Shown: piece by piece, positions 1-11,167 of the stretch
How the letters are laid out: the number at the start of each line of letters is the position of its first letter
Numbering within the stretch: the first letter of the stretch is position 1
Assembly: GCF_964355755.1 (NCBI RefSeq)
Contig: NC_092674.1
Coordinates: 21,106,001-21,170,000 of the forward strand
Length of the DNA stretch: 64,000 bases
Reading direction: 5' to 3'
Source of the DNA: Antedon mediterranea
Taxonomy: Eukaryota > Echinodermata > Crinoidea > Comatulida > Antedonidae
Notes under the pieces: generated by a model
What the model saw: the letters and a program-made list of their open reading frames with translations, nothing else
Told to the model about the DNA's origin: nothing
Database searches by the model: none
Translations under genes and position numbers: made by a program

Positions 1-850
1 TTCGTGTAGGCCTAATTTTACGTATCTCGAAGCCGAATTGATGAATTGTACGTGCTGCTCACATTTGGCACACTGATGTTTATTGAGGGGACGCACACGA
101 TAGGCTACCGTATGTCACATTCCTGAATTTTAAGGATAAACACTAAAAAAAGGCAAAAAATAACAGTAATTTGACATGTTTCATGAGTTGTTACGTCACG
201 CAACAGAAATTTATAATTCCCAGCAATGTTTTAACTGTATATATGAACTGTTTTATAAGTTGTTTTGTGACTGTGTAATTTGGCAGTAGTCACTCTCATA
301 CTGTAGGCCTACATTTAAAAGTAACACATCCAAATGCCAACTTCAAGTCAATGGCTACCAGATGTCTCTGTGAGACGGTTATTTGAACCAGTACCAGTAC
401 CAGTACCATCAACTACGCATCAACCTGATACCACTTAAAACAGTTTAAATTAGAGAATAAGAGTGACTATAAGGAATGGTATGATAAAGCAAAATCAAAG
501 TCATCCCTAAGTGATTGTGCATTATCTATTTTCGAGTTGTGCACTTTTTGTGTTTAAAAGTCCGTACATTTCTGATGCGCACCCAAGATTAATAATATTC
601 ACACAGCACAAAGTCCCGTATTCAATATTGCGCTTTTATTAATAACTTAATCATCCTATACGAATTATTATTAAGGCAGGCAAGTGGTGCGGAGCACGGG
701 TTACTGCTATCCCACAACATTTAATTAAACAAGTTACAGCTAACAAATATCCCACACTCAGATGCATGACTACCGTACTGAAAGTGATTCTTGATAACGT
801 AGTAGAGGTGCAAATAGACCAACAATTCTAATTTTATATCACAAATGTGT

Positions 851-958
851 TCCCCAGTGGCTCAGTCGGTTAGCGCGCCGTACTTATAAACAGTACATGG
901 TTTCATCCTTACTGGTTTGGTAATGCGGAGGTCGAGAGTTCGATCCTCTCCTGGGGAA
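851..958 (+). tRNA. tRNA-Ile (UAU anticodon), with intron
   Basis: A 7-bp acceptor stem (TCCCCAG with CTGGGGA, discriminator A) closes the gene. The A box (TGGCTCAGTCGG) and B box (GTTCGATCCTC) are intact. The anticodon stem CCGTA pairs with TGCGG across a CTTATAA loop, so the anticodon is UAU. An intron of about 33 nt sits after position 37, as in animal tRNA-Ile(UAU), which are characteristically intron-bearing. It decodes AUA. First of two tandem copies. Confidence 0.93.
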
Positions 959-2130
959 ACTGAATTTTTACCAACAAAATATCGACTATCATATTATAAT
1001 AATACATATTACTTATACATTTATGCTAGTATACCAAGTTAAAAGAAGTTGTATATATTGTTTTTGAACATTCTGCCTTTAACCACCAAATTCGTTTTGA
1101 GCTAAACATAGGTATACGGGTACCAATCGAACGTCAGAAGTTGTATTGTATTGTATAAGTGGACGTAGTTAAGGCGATAAATTTGAATTTAGGAGTTTCC
1201 CCGCGGATGTTCGGGTGCTGCCATGCCGACTACGAATTAAACATTTATCACAATCTAATATTTATTACTGCTACTACAATACATTTTTCGTGTAGGCCTA
1301 ATTTTACGTATCTCGAAGCCGAATTGATGAATTGTACGTGCTGCTCACATTTGGCACACTGATGTTTATTGAGGGGACGCACACAATAGGCTACCGTATG
1401 TCACATTCCTGAATTTTAAGGATAAACACTAAAAAAAGGCAAAAAATAACAGTAATTTGACATGTTTCGTGAGTTGTTACGTCACGCAACAGAAATTTAT
1501 AATTCCCAGCAATGTTTTAACTGTATATATGAACTGTTTTATAAGTTGTTTTGTGACTGTGTAATTTGGTAGTAGTCACTCTCATACTGTAGGCCTACAT
1601 TTAAAAGTAACACATCCAAATGCCAACTTCAAGTCAATGGCTACCAGATGTCTCTGTGAGACGGTTATTTGAACCAGTACCAGTACCATCAACTACGCAT
1701 CAACCTGATACCACTTAAAACAGTTTAAATTAGAGAATAAGAGTGACTATAAGGAATGGTATGATAAAGCAAAATCAAAGTCATCCCTAAGTGATTGTGC
1801 ATTATCTATTTTCGAGTTGTGCACTTTTTGTGTTTAAAAGTCCGTACATTTCTGATGCGCACCCAAGATTAATAATATTCACACAGCACAAAGTCCCGTA
1901 TTCAATATTGCGCTTTTATTAATAACTTAATCATCCTATACGAATTATTATTAAGGCAGGCAAGTGGTGCGGAGCACGGGTTACTGCTATCCCACAACAT
2001 TTAATTAAACAAGTTACAGCTAACAAATATCCCACACTCAGATGCATGACTACCGTACTGAAAGTGATTCTTGATAACGTAGTAGAGGTGCAAATAGACC
2101 AACAATTCTAATTTTATATCACAAATGTGT

Positions 2131-2238
2131 TCCCCAGTGGCTCAGCCGGTTAGCGCGCCGTACTTATAAACAGTACATGGCTTCGCCGTTACTGGTTAGG
2201 TAATGCGGAGGTCGAGAGTTCGATCCTCTCCTGGGGAA
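2131..2238 (+). tRNA. tRNA-Ile (UAU anticodon), with intron, second copy
   Basis: Same structure as the upstream copy with one change in the mature region (GTCGG to GCCGG in the D arm). The intron carries five substitutions. Two of them swap a T-A pair for a C-G pair in a possible GGY-TTC-RYC hairpin. All stems and both internal promoter boxes are intact, so it should be functional. Confidence 0.93.
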
Positions 2239-2915
2239 ACTACATTTTTACCAACATATAATAATACATACTACTTATACAATTATGCTAGTGTACCAAT
2301 TTACAAGAATTACCTTATTGTATAAATGTTCTGCCTTTAACTGCACCAAATCCCAGTTTAGCTTCGTTTTGAGCTGAACATATTATTTTATACAACACGC
2401 TAAATCACCACGCATCGACGTTGGCGTGTTGTATAAACAGAAATGAAAAAACACCCAAAATAATACAGTTTAGCATTTTATACTTTCGTTAGTGCTTGCG
2501 CGCATCATCTAATTCACACAGCACAGTTTTCCTTAGCGCCATGAGTGTAAAGTCTGAACAGTCAAAAGTGAACTTAAAAATCTATATCCAGTATTGCTTT
2601 CAATTCTTTAAGTGAAGGGATAGTGCAAAATCAATGGCCGTAATTAGTTCCGAAATATAATTATTCTTACTACAATTTGTTTTTATTTTAATAATTTGTC
2701 AAAGTACTTTTATCAGAGTGCGCTTTTATTATACTTGCCCATGCAAAGTATATAACCACATATAAAGCAGAAAAAGACCGTGCGGAGAACGGGGGTTACT
2801 GATAGTTGTACATTATTTAATTTTAATTAGGGCTTCGATATCAATTAATATCATAGGGTACCACGAACATCACCAATTAGGCATATACTTCAAACAAATA
2901 TACTACATTATTAAG

Positions 2916-2978
2916 GTAGTCGTGGTCGAGTGAGCAAGGCGATATAATATACGAATCTATAGGTTGGAGTCCTCCGAC
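2916..2978 (+). pseudogene. tRNA-Ser-like remnant
   Basis: The opening GTAGTCGTGGTCGAGTG and the following AAGGCGAT match the 5' half of eukaryotic tRNA-Ser, and a weak TTGGAGTCCTCCGAC resembles a T arm. The variable arm and the 3' acceptor strand do not pair properly, so it looks like a decayed tRNA or the head of a SINE. Confidence 0.4.
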
Positions 2979-3079
2979 GAATTAATCTTTTTTTATGCAT
3001 TTAATTTTGGGCTTGGATGCTAATTAAACAGAGTCGTATTTGGAGCCATAGTCCTTTGACATATAGAAATATAATGTTT

Positions 3080-3122
3080 AACCAGGGAGTTGTTATTATA
3101 ATATAATAACAACTCCCTGGTT
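3080..3122. repeat. Perfect short hairpin
   Basis: A 20-bp arm beginning AACCAGGGAGTTG is followed after 3 bases by its exact reverse complement. It may be a tiny foldback transposon or a recently formed palindrome. No flanking gene feature explains it. Confidence 0.85.
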
Positions 3123-3293
3123 TAACAATATGGGCCTTTGCGACTATTCGTTTTGAAAAAAACAACCACGAAAAAAGAAAAATGCCAAACTTAGTTGTTG
3201 AAATATTTTTAAAATCCGATTACGATTAGCAAATGTTCATACATAACTAAAACAGGCGCATAAACCCCAGGAGGAGGTCGTCAACCGGGCTCC

Positions 3294-3308
3294 TATTGGT
3301 AGACCAAT
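3294..3308 (+). promoter_or_regulatory. Paired CCAAT boxes (tentative)
   Basis: ATTGG and CCAAT lie 10 bases apart about 85-95 bases upstream of the start codon of the EDA-like gene, a usual position for NF-Y sites. Short motifs, so weak evidence. Confidence 0.25.
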
Positions 3309-3390
3309 TGACAAACATCCTCATTCGTGCTCAGAGGGCAGCCAAGTTAGCAAACATTTTTGACAAGAAATTATCAAATAGCCAGCTAAC

Positions 3391-6300
3391 ATGGTGTCTA
3401 ACGTCAACCACAAACATTCTACTGAAAAATCAACTTTGGCTGTTGGTGGAGGAATAAGTATTGGTGTTCTGTTAGTTTTGATATTGACAACGGGGACACT
3501 GATTATGAGAACTATTATTTTCCGACAAGAAATCAGTGAGCAGAAACATACACTGGAAACCATCTCAGAGCGTCTGGCTGATCTAGAAAACAACGGGGTA
3601 AAACCCGAAATTGCACAGGTATTATTACGTTATGTTCACATGACAGAGAGTTATCTTAACATATTATTTTTTTGTACTAAGCCGACGTATGGATTTGACC
3701 AATAATCAGCGAATAATAGGCCTACTCTAGTAGTAGGCCTACATACTTTATCTGTATCTTTCCTATTATTTTACCACAAAACTAACTTTACTACTAGTTC
3801 TTAAGATTTTGTTTTGTTTGTTTTTTTTAATATTTTTTATCAAAGTATCGGTCAACAGCCTTGTGAGTTTATAATAACCAGCTTGAAAATCAAGAAAGCC
3901 CAGCGGCATGCCTACTAAAAAAAAACTGCATTTAATGATAAATCCAAATGTAACCGGCCTTTCATGTATCGTCCGATGATGGAACTTCCGTTCGAATGTA
4001 TATTATACCTTTATGTTATATAGGCCTACACGATACAGACTATATATATATTATGTAAAGTGGAAAAAAAACATATTATTAATTAGACAATGTATTGATA
4101 TTGTGACGTCGATGCATCAATGGTGAGAACAATGACGTTTACGAACATTAATTATGACGACAACGCAGCGATTTGGACAATTAAGACATTGCATAACCAC
4201 AAAAACAGTACGAAAATGATGAACAACAGACGACGACCTTTGTGAATATAAATGACGACGAACATGACGAAACCGGATAGGCCTACTGATGAAAACCGTA
4301 ATGACGATTATGACGAAAATAAGGATACGAAAGCAAGACAACGATAACACACAAATTACGATAGGATTAAAATTATTATTAGGCCCAAAGGCATATAACT
4401 TCACAATGTTAATAGTGATTACGTCTATTGTGCCTTGATAATATTTTATTAAATTTCAAATCACAGACATCAGTTGGCCGCAAATTGCTAGCTGTTGATG
4501 GACAACAGTGTACCTGTCCTCCAGGTAAGTTTTAACAGAGTATGTACACATAACAAGTATGGCGTTTTCTTCCTGTTTTGTAATTGTTTTACCTTTTGTA
4601 TTGTTTGTTACATATATTTATATATTTGTAAAACGAGCATTGTATTTCCGAAATCATTAATAAAAGATAATTTGAATTTGAAGTAATTGAACATTGTGTA
4701 TATGTACTGTATATCTTGCTATCCTGCTATCTTGTTTTCAAATCAAAATCATGCAGGCGATGTGTTAATAGTTCGGGGAAAAGTCTCAATGGTCTCGTTG
4801 CAAAATTGATTAACAACTTGACAATTAACATTATATATTTTTTATCATTTTAGGTCCAAAAGGAAATCAAGGTGAAAGAGGTGAACGAGGACGGAGCGGT
4901 AGGACAGGCAAGGCAGGTAAGTTGTAACACCTGCTGTGTCTTTGATTTAATTACCGCTTGATGTTTACGGAAATGGATTAGGTAAAATTGGCTTCTTATG
5001 TGCAGGATTTATCTATTCAGTGGTATACACCATTGCCGATAGCTTATACCTAGTCTATCAAATTAGAAAATCCGGGCTCTAATTTGGTAATCAAAAGTAG
5101 ATGGAAATAGGCTATCAATGCCAAGATTTTCTGAATTTTAAATTAAATAACTTCAGTTAGAAATAAATTCGAAGAAATCAATAAAATATTAATAAATCTG
5201 TTAGAGTAGAACTAGAAGAACCATAATTAGTAGGTTGTAGATATCAAAACGTGTTATTTAAAGCTACAATATCAATATTATTATGACCAAAATAAATTTA
5301 CAGTTTTATTTGAGGAAAGAAAACTTGGAAGCTTCAGCATATTCTCACACTTGTTTTTCTTATTCTAACATAGGAAATGTTGGGACTCCTGGTCCCCCAG
5401 GACTAGATGGCAGTAAGGGGGATAAGGGTTTGAAGGGAGATAAGGGAGACACGGGGCAAAGAGGTGAAGTAGGTAAGGCTGAGCCTATTTTAATATACAT
5501 TTTGATTTCTAACTTTCCGCACAACAAGCAAATTAACCTGCTGCGGTGGTAGTAGGCCTACGGGACGACGTCAAACACATCAATTTTCTCCGAACAAGGA
5601 GCCGTTCTAATGCCATTGCCATCATCATACATAATTAAGATCGTCCCATGAACACAGAATATAGCATATGCCTAAACGATGGAAATGTAGAAGAATAACT
5701 CATACACATCTAAAATATGATAAATATTGTTATTACTATAGGCTTGGAAGGTGCTCACGGAGCAAAAGGTGAACTTGGAGAGAGGGGTCAGCCAGGAAGA
5801 CAGGGCGTCAAGGGTTCACGGGGAATCAAAGGAAACCCTGGTCCACTTGGCCCAAATGGACCACCAGGTCCTAAAGGTAACATTGGAAGAACAGGACCAC
5901 CTGGTCCACAGGGTAAGTCGAATTACAATAGGCCTACTGTTTAATCGTTTAATCATCGACCATAAATATAATTTTCAAATAAACCTCCAACGAATGGTAG
6001 AATTAACTAAAATAGTTTCTTATTATCGGACCATAAAGAGACAAATTTAAATCCAGGATTTACGGGGTAGTTTGATACGAATTTATACCAATATTATTTT
6101 ATTAAAAAAATAATAATAATAATACTTCTACATCGTGGTAAATTTTGATGAGAGTCTACACAATACCAAACAATAGTATCAACGTTATTAAGGAGACAAC
6201 TTCGGAACGCCAAAGTGGCCCTTAATAATGATGTCCTCTGAATAGGGGTTGGACGTGTGTAAAACTCAGATTTCCCCATGGTATATTCCTTAATTGGGGT

Positions 6301-8155
6301 CTCCCAAATGAGAGGTATATACTGTAGGCCTACATTTATGATTATCCATGTGTGTTGTCTTTAGGTATGACAGGAAACTTAACGTTACTTGAGGAAGAGG
6401 GCCGGTTGATATCTGGAGGTACGCTGAGAGCAATACATTTACGCGGGTCTGGGGCAGAAAATAAACTAACGGGAAAAACAAATCTTGGTGAGTAGGCCTA
6501 TAACAAGAATACGTACTATTTTAAAATCCAATATTGTTTGGTAGAGCTCTCCTATAAATATTTAAACAACCACGATAGTGATCACTAGGCCTGATTTTCG
6601 TTTTCTAAGTGTTTTTAGTTTAAAAGGTCATGTCTTTTTCTGAAATGTTGCAGTTTGTTGTGGTACCGACGATTAATATTTTGGCAATACATTACTTTAA
6701 TAAATAAAAACAACTGTTTGTAATAGGTGCATCTGGTTGCATGAAGAAATGGGAAATTGCGACGGATACAGGTGGTTTTAAACTTCAATCTAATGGAAAC
6801 GTTACTGTAATTGAGAAGGGCCAGTACTTCATATATAGTACGGTACGTAATATGTTAATCTTTGGCAGTTTGGTGCATGTCACTTCTAAATGTTAATATG
6901 ATATTCGATATCAGGTCCTTTACCTGGCAGTCACGAGTTACGATCCGCTTGTGTATTTGTGTATTACATTTATTTACAATACGGAACAAGTTCTTTTGCG
7001 TCCCATCCATAGAACGAGGTAATACACGTAATGCAACTTGATTAGAAATGTCACAATGTAATGTATTTACGTCTAAATATCGCTCTCATGTTTGCTTAAT
7101 GGTGAGTAAAAGACGATGGTGGCAAAACGTTCGGGTATCCAACCTAAACAATCTTGATTCCGATCCACTACGTCAACAACCAACCGGTCAAATAAATAGT
7201 GTTGAACTTTCTACCTATTATTACTGTGAAATTGGAAATGCATTATTTGTAATTGACCAATCAATTTCGTTCCACTGACAGATATCTTAACATGAATCAG
7301 CAAAATAACTTGATACTGATAACTTCATAGTCGATTTCCATATTATTTGTCTCTATAATTTAATATAAAAGATACGGTAGGATAAATAAATATGTTTGAT
7401 TGATATGGTTTTTATAATTTTTTTTATTATATATATATTTCAAATTCAATACTACCTACCTTGTTTAAGTAGTACCTTATTAATTTATATTTTGTAATTG
7501 TTTATGAAAGATGAAAGAAAGAAAATAAATGTTTATGTTGAATTGAATTGAAATGTTTACAATTGGTTTTTGGAGTTTTCAGCAGCCCCAAATCGTTATT
7601 ATCGTTCACGCAAAGGACTAGGTTAGCATAAATTAACGATTTCAAATGTAACCGTCAAAGTTGTCCTCAAGAACGTGAAACATAATTTACATAGAAGGTT
7701 AGCTTACACTAGTAATATCAATTTAGTCGATAATATTTATAGCTCTATAGTTACAAGGAAACTTTAAAAAAATTATAAATAATCGAACTAGCCTATACAT
7801 TTTCGAGGTAAGATTTGCTTTGCCTTCAAACTTATGAACTGTAAATCGTTACTTTTTCTTTCTGAAATTAATTGCTTGCAAAAGAAATTTAGTACAAAAT
7901 GTTATTCTTCTTTTTTAGATATTATTCTACGATAAAAAAGCGTTCTTCGCAGCTGACACCAGGATAAATGGAGTTCCTTACATAAGGTGCAGTGGGCAAC
8001 GCGCTTCTGCAGCTCAGAAGTTTGGTTCTTGCACAGCGAATGGAGTTGCTAATCTGGAAGATGGAGATGAAGTCGGAATCAAATCTGTATACCCGTACAG
8101 TTTTGTCGATATTAGGAATGATGCTAGCTATTTCGGGCTGATTAAACTCAACTAA
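3391..8155 (+). CDS. EDA: EDA-like TNF-superfamily ligand with collagenous stalk
   Basis: Eight exons: 3391-3618, 4467-4524, 4854-4916, 5374-5472, 5742-5912, 6365-6487, 6727-6842, 7919-8155; 364 codons, all phases consistent (human EDA is 391). Residues 1-15 are a short cytoplasmic tail, 16-39 a hydrophobic signal anchor (type II topology), 44-67 a probable coiled coil. From Gly96 come 38 uninterrupted Gly-X-Y triplets. Residues about 212-364 are a TNF homology domain with the GQYFIYS strand, two cysteines in an IRC...GSC arrangement like the EDA disulfide, a [13 protein letters not shown] strand pair and the closing YFGLIKLN. By family, such proteins trimerise, are shed and signal through TNF receptors (EDAR type). 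I see no RXXR-RR furin cluster between membrane and collagen, unlike vertebrate EDA. Orthology to EDA rather than to a sister TNF ligand is inferred from domain order. Confidence 0.9.
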
Positions 8156-8175
8156 ACTCAATGTGTCGTGTCTTT

Positions 8176-8181
8176 AATAAA
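8176..8181 (+). promoter_or_regulatory. Polyadenylation signal of the EDA-like gene
   Basis: AATAAA lies 20 bases past the stop codon, the first such hexamer downstream. Later AATAAA copies in the duplicated 3' flank could give longer transcripts. Confidence 0.55.
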
Positions 8182-8351
8182 CATTGCCTGAAAAACACGG
8201 CAAAAATGTGGAATATGCCTCTTTGCCAAGTGCTTGGTATGTGTTGAGTTCTAATTGTTGAAGTACTTTTGATAAATGTTTTCTTTGGTTTATGTTTGTG
8301 ATAAAACAACATTTTGAAGGAATTTTATGTACATATTATTTTACAATTGTC

Positions 8352-9108
8352 TAGTAAACGTTGCCCGAAAACATGGTGATAATTTAGAAAGGTTCTTTGC
8401 TAATTATGCGTTTGGCAGACGTTTAAATATAGTTGTTAAGGTTTAATTTGTAATAAGTTTGTGATGGACAAATGTGATTTGCTATACAAATACTATAATA
8501 CAAGTAGTTTAAGTGCTTCAAGGAACAGTATTTAATATATTGATTATATGCTATAGTAAACTAATAATCTCTAATAATAAACATGTGTACATAACTGTCA
8601 ATAAACCATGATTAGATATCTCAATTTTAGTACTGAATTTTCAAAATACAACTTGAATACTGCTTTATTGCATATACTATTGATAACATAATTCACATTG
8701 TAAACAAAAAGTAAATTTAACTACGAAAATATAATAAACGTAGTAAATAGTAAACGTTGCCCGAAAACATGGTGATAGTTTAGAAAGGTTCTTTGCTAAT
8801 TATGCGTTTGGCAAACGTTTAAATATAGTTGTTAAGGTTTTATTTGTAATACGTTTGTGATGGACAAATGTGATTTGCTATACAATACTATAACACAAGT
8901 AGTTTAAGTGCTTCAAGGAACAGTATTTAATATATTGATTATATGCTATAGTAAACTAATAATCTCTAATAATAAACATGTGTACATAACTGTCAATAAA
9001 CCATGATTAGATATCTCAATTTTAGTACTGAATTTTCAAAATACAACTTGAATACTGCTCTATTGCATATACTATTGATAACATAATTCACATTGTAAAC
9101 AAAAAGTT
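8352..9108. repeat. 396-bp tandem duplication in the EDA-like 3' flank
   Basis: A segment starting TAGTAAACGTTGCCCGAAAA at 8352 recurs at 8748 with few changes and stays matched to about 9105. The sequence around the poly(A) site (8172-8240, TAAACATTGCCTGAAAAA) resembles the start of the unit, so an older third copy probably exists there. Confidence 0.9.
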
Positions 9109-9235
9109 AATAAAATATAATGTTCATTTAAAATATTAAGTCTGTATGTCAAACCATCAGTTCTCAATGTTAGTACTGTTTTTTCAAACACAACTTCATA
9201 GTAAAGTGTTCCCTTTATATGGGTGTTTAAAGGTG

Positions 9236-9317
9236 TATTCTAGGGGTGTTCTAGAGAGTATTCTAGGGGTGTTCTAGAGAGTATTCTAGGGGTGTTCTAG
9301 AGAGTATTCTAGGGGTT
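9236..9317. repeat. 23-bp minisatellite
   Basis: About 3.5 near-perfect copies of TATTCTAGGGGTGTTCTAGA plus GAG. Confidence 0.92.
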
Positions 9318-9394
9318 TTATAGATTCTAGGGTACTTTAAGGTAGTAAACTTTTTCCAAACATAATTTTGAAGTTGACATCGCTTTATACATAT

Positions 9395-11167
9395 TCAAAA
9401 TGGAGTTCCATCACGTTTACTTGTTTTTTCAACTTTTATGCAGCCTTGGGAATCTTCAACAAGCTCAAGTGATTCTGAAAATGAACTAAACTCATCTACA
9501 TTTAGGGCCAAATTATCATTATCGTTCTGAGACTCTGACATAAAAAACTCTGATTTAGTAGTAAAGTTTTCATTAGGAATTTGACAGTCTTCAAAATATA
9601 TTTCATTTTTTATTTTAAATTCATGTTTCTGATTGGCATCTGATTTCAGGTAATTAGTCTTTGATGTTTTATTTTTATCAGTACTCATTTCTTCTTTTTG
9701 TAAATTGTTGATACTATTTTGTAGACAAGAATCGCGTAACTTTAAAACATGTTCTTCAGAATCTATAGTAAACCTAAGACTCTTAAGAGAAAACTCATCA
9801 ATTGGTAATACTTCAACCATAGAGGGCTCACTTTCAAACATAGAAGGCTCACTCTTTTCAAAATCCAATTTTCCATCTTGTGAAATAATCCCCACATCTG
9901 ATTTTACATCATGTTCGTTGAACTTAATTTCAGAATGTGTGCTTGTACTGCTGTGACCTGTTCCTTCAACTTCCTCTAATGTATGAAGATAAACGTCACA
10001 AGAATTCTGATTGGATGTTTGTCTGCAGAAATCATCACTATAGTCCAAATATGGAGAATATGTGCTATCTTCACATTCAGTGTTATGCGATTGCAATTCA
10101 TTGTTCAATAATGAAATATCATCACTATTAGAATTAGTTCTTGATGTGTAATAATTACTTTTATCTTGTAAATTGTCAGCATTACTGTTGACGACAAGAT
10201 CGCCCTCTACAGTGTCTTTTGTACTTGTATCTTCTATTCTGTTAGTACATGTATTTCCATAAGAAGATTGACCATGAAACCTATTTGTCCATAGTTCATC
10301 AATTGTGGTCACTTGGTCTGTTATCATCTTATAATTGTTGTGGACTGTGATGGCACCTGTAATTTACAATATATTCATCAGAGAGATGCGTTTTCAGTTA
10401 TAGTTTTATACTGAAGTAAAATACTCAATCATACTTAGCTTGGTTTCATCAAATCAACCGAGGAGCTGGTTAGATTGACTAAGTATAAAGAAATCACATT
10501 CGCATACTTGCTACAGTTTCCTTACCAAGCACTGTCTGATGTCAGTAGGACTTACACAAATGTGTGGCTCATTTAAACTTCCCACGTTTGTGCGACTATA
10601 GTTCATTCAATTTTATTAAAAAAACTAATTCTTATTGTTTAAAAAGGAAAAAATGGTGGTACTATGGCAATAATAGACATCCTTTAGCATCATTGGCCTT
10701 TTGTTATGATGCACCACAAGTTTTTGCACTTTCAAAAAATTGTATGAGCATTTACAGAATGACTGTTAGACTCAAGAGCTGTATACAATAGAAAAGGAAA
10801 GGTCACAATTATGCAGAAATAAACACATTCATGTTTATGTATGATACCCAACGTTCCATAATATAAATTTGGGTAAGCTGAATAATATCAATGATGATAA
10901 TAAACTTTAATAAGACAATTGAAGAAATTCATGAAAATGATGATGTAAAATTTATATTTTAATAAAAATTATAAACTTACAATTTTGGTTGCAATTGTTT
11001 TCTTTCCCAGGATTAATATTTTGGAAGAAATCAGAAAGTTTGGTCTGTTTGGTAATATTAGTAACATTTCCAACTGGTTGCATTTTGGTAAGATTGTGCA
11101 TTCTCAGTCGTTGCTGTGACAACCGCTGCAGAGTAGATTCATATTCTTTCAAATCCTTTATGTACAT
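9395..11167 (-). CDS. Unrecognised acidic protein with PCNA-interacting (PIP-box) motif
   Basis: Two exons on the minus strand, 11167-10981 and 10356-9395, with good donor (GTAAGT) and acceptor (TTACAG). The phases join exactly to give 382 codons from the Met at 11167. That Met may not be the true start: an alternative acceptor at 11156-11157 would make the first piece an internal exon of a longer gene, but I found no convincing upstream exon. Residues 5-30 look helical or coiled-coil. Residues 41-48 read QTKLSDFF, a canonical PIP box (Q-x-x-L-x-x-F-F), as in replication and repair proteins that bind PCNA. The rest is acidic, rich in Ser, Asn, Asp and Glu, and likely disordered. No catalytic domain is visible. 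Nuclear role in replication or repair is inferred from the motif alone. Convergent with the EDA-like gene. Confidence 0.7.
10357..10980 (-). other. Intron of the PIP-box gene
   Basis: Bounded by GTAAGT and TTACAG on the minus strand. A + strand open frame inside (10564-10791) has no recognisable features. Confidence 0.6.

Larger units (their letters stand above)
1..2385. repeat. Tandem duplication carrying tRNA-Ile genes
   Basis: Sequence from position 1 to about 1112 recurs from 1287 to about 2381 (offset 1286, falling to 1280 after a 6-bp loss of one CAGTAC unit near 1680). The 5' 850 bases of the two copies differ at only a few sites. Downstream of the tRNA anticodon the copies diverge much more, with indels. 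The left copy begins at or before the window edge, so more units may lie outside. The segment between about 1113 and 1286 has no partner in the window. The short open frame near 1159-1362 spans the junction and has no protein-like features. Confidence 0.93.
2261..3390. other. Intergenic region upstream of the EDA-like gene
   Basis: Beyond the end of the tRNA duplication (about 2385) this holds a tRNA-Ser-like remnant, a perfect hairpin and the presumed promoter of the following gene. No coding potential is visible. Confidence 0.6.
8182..9394. other. Region between two convergent genes
   Basis: The tails of the EDA-like gene and the PIP-box gene face each other here. The interval is made of a 396-bp duplicated segment followed by a 23-bp minisatellite. 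No coding potential. Confidence 0.7.

Noticed and set aside
4117-4404. 95-codon minus-strand frame in the first intron of the EDA-like gene
   Set aside because: It reflects a GACGA/ATGACGA-rich stretch; no motif, start context or splice signals.
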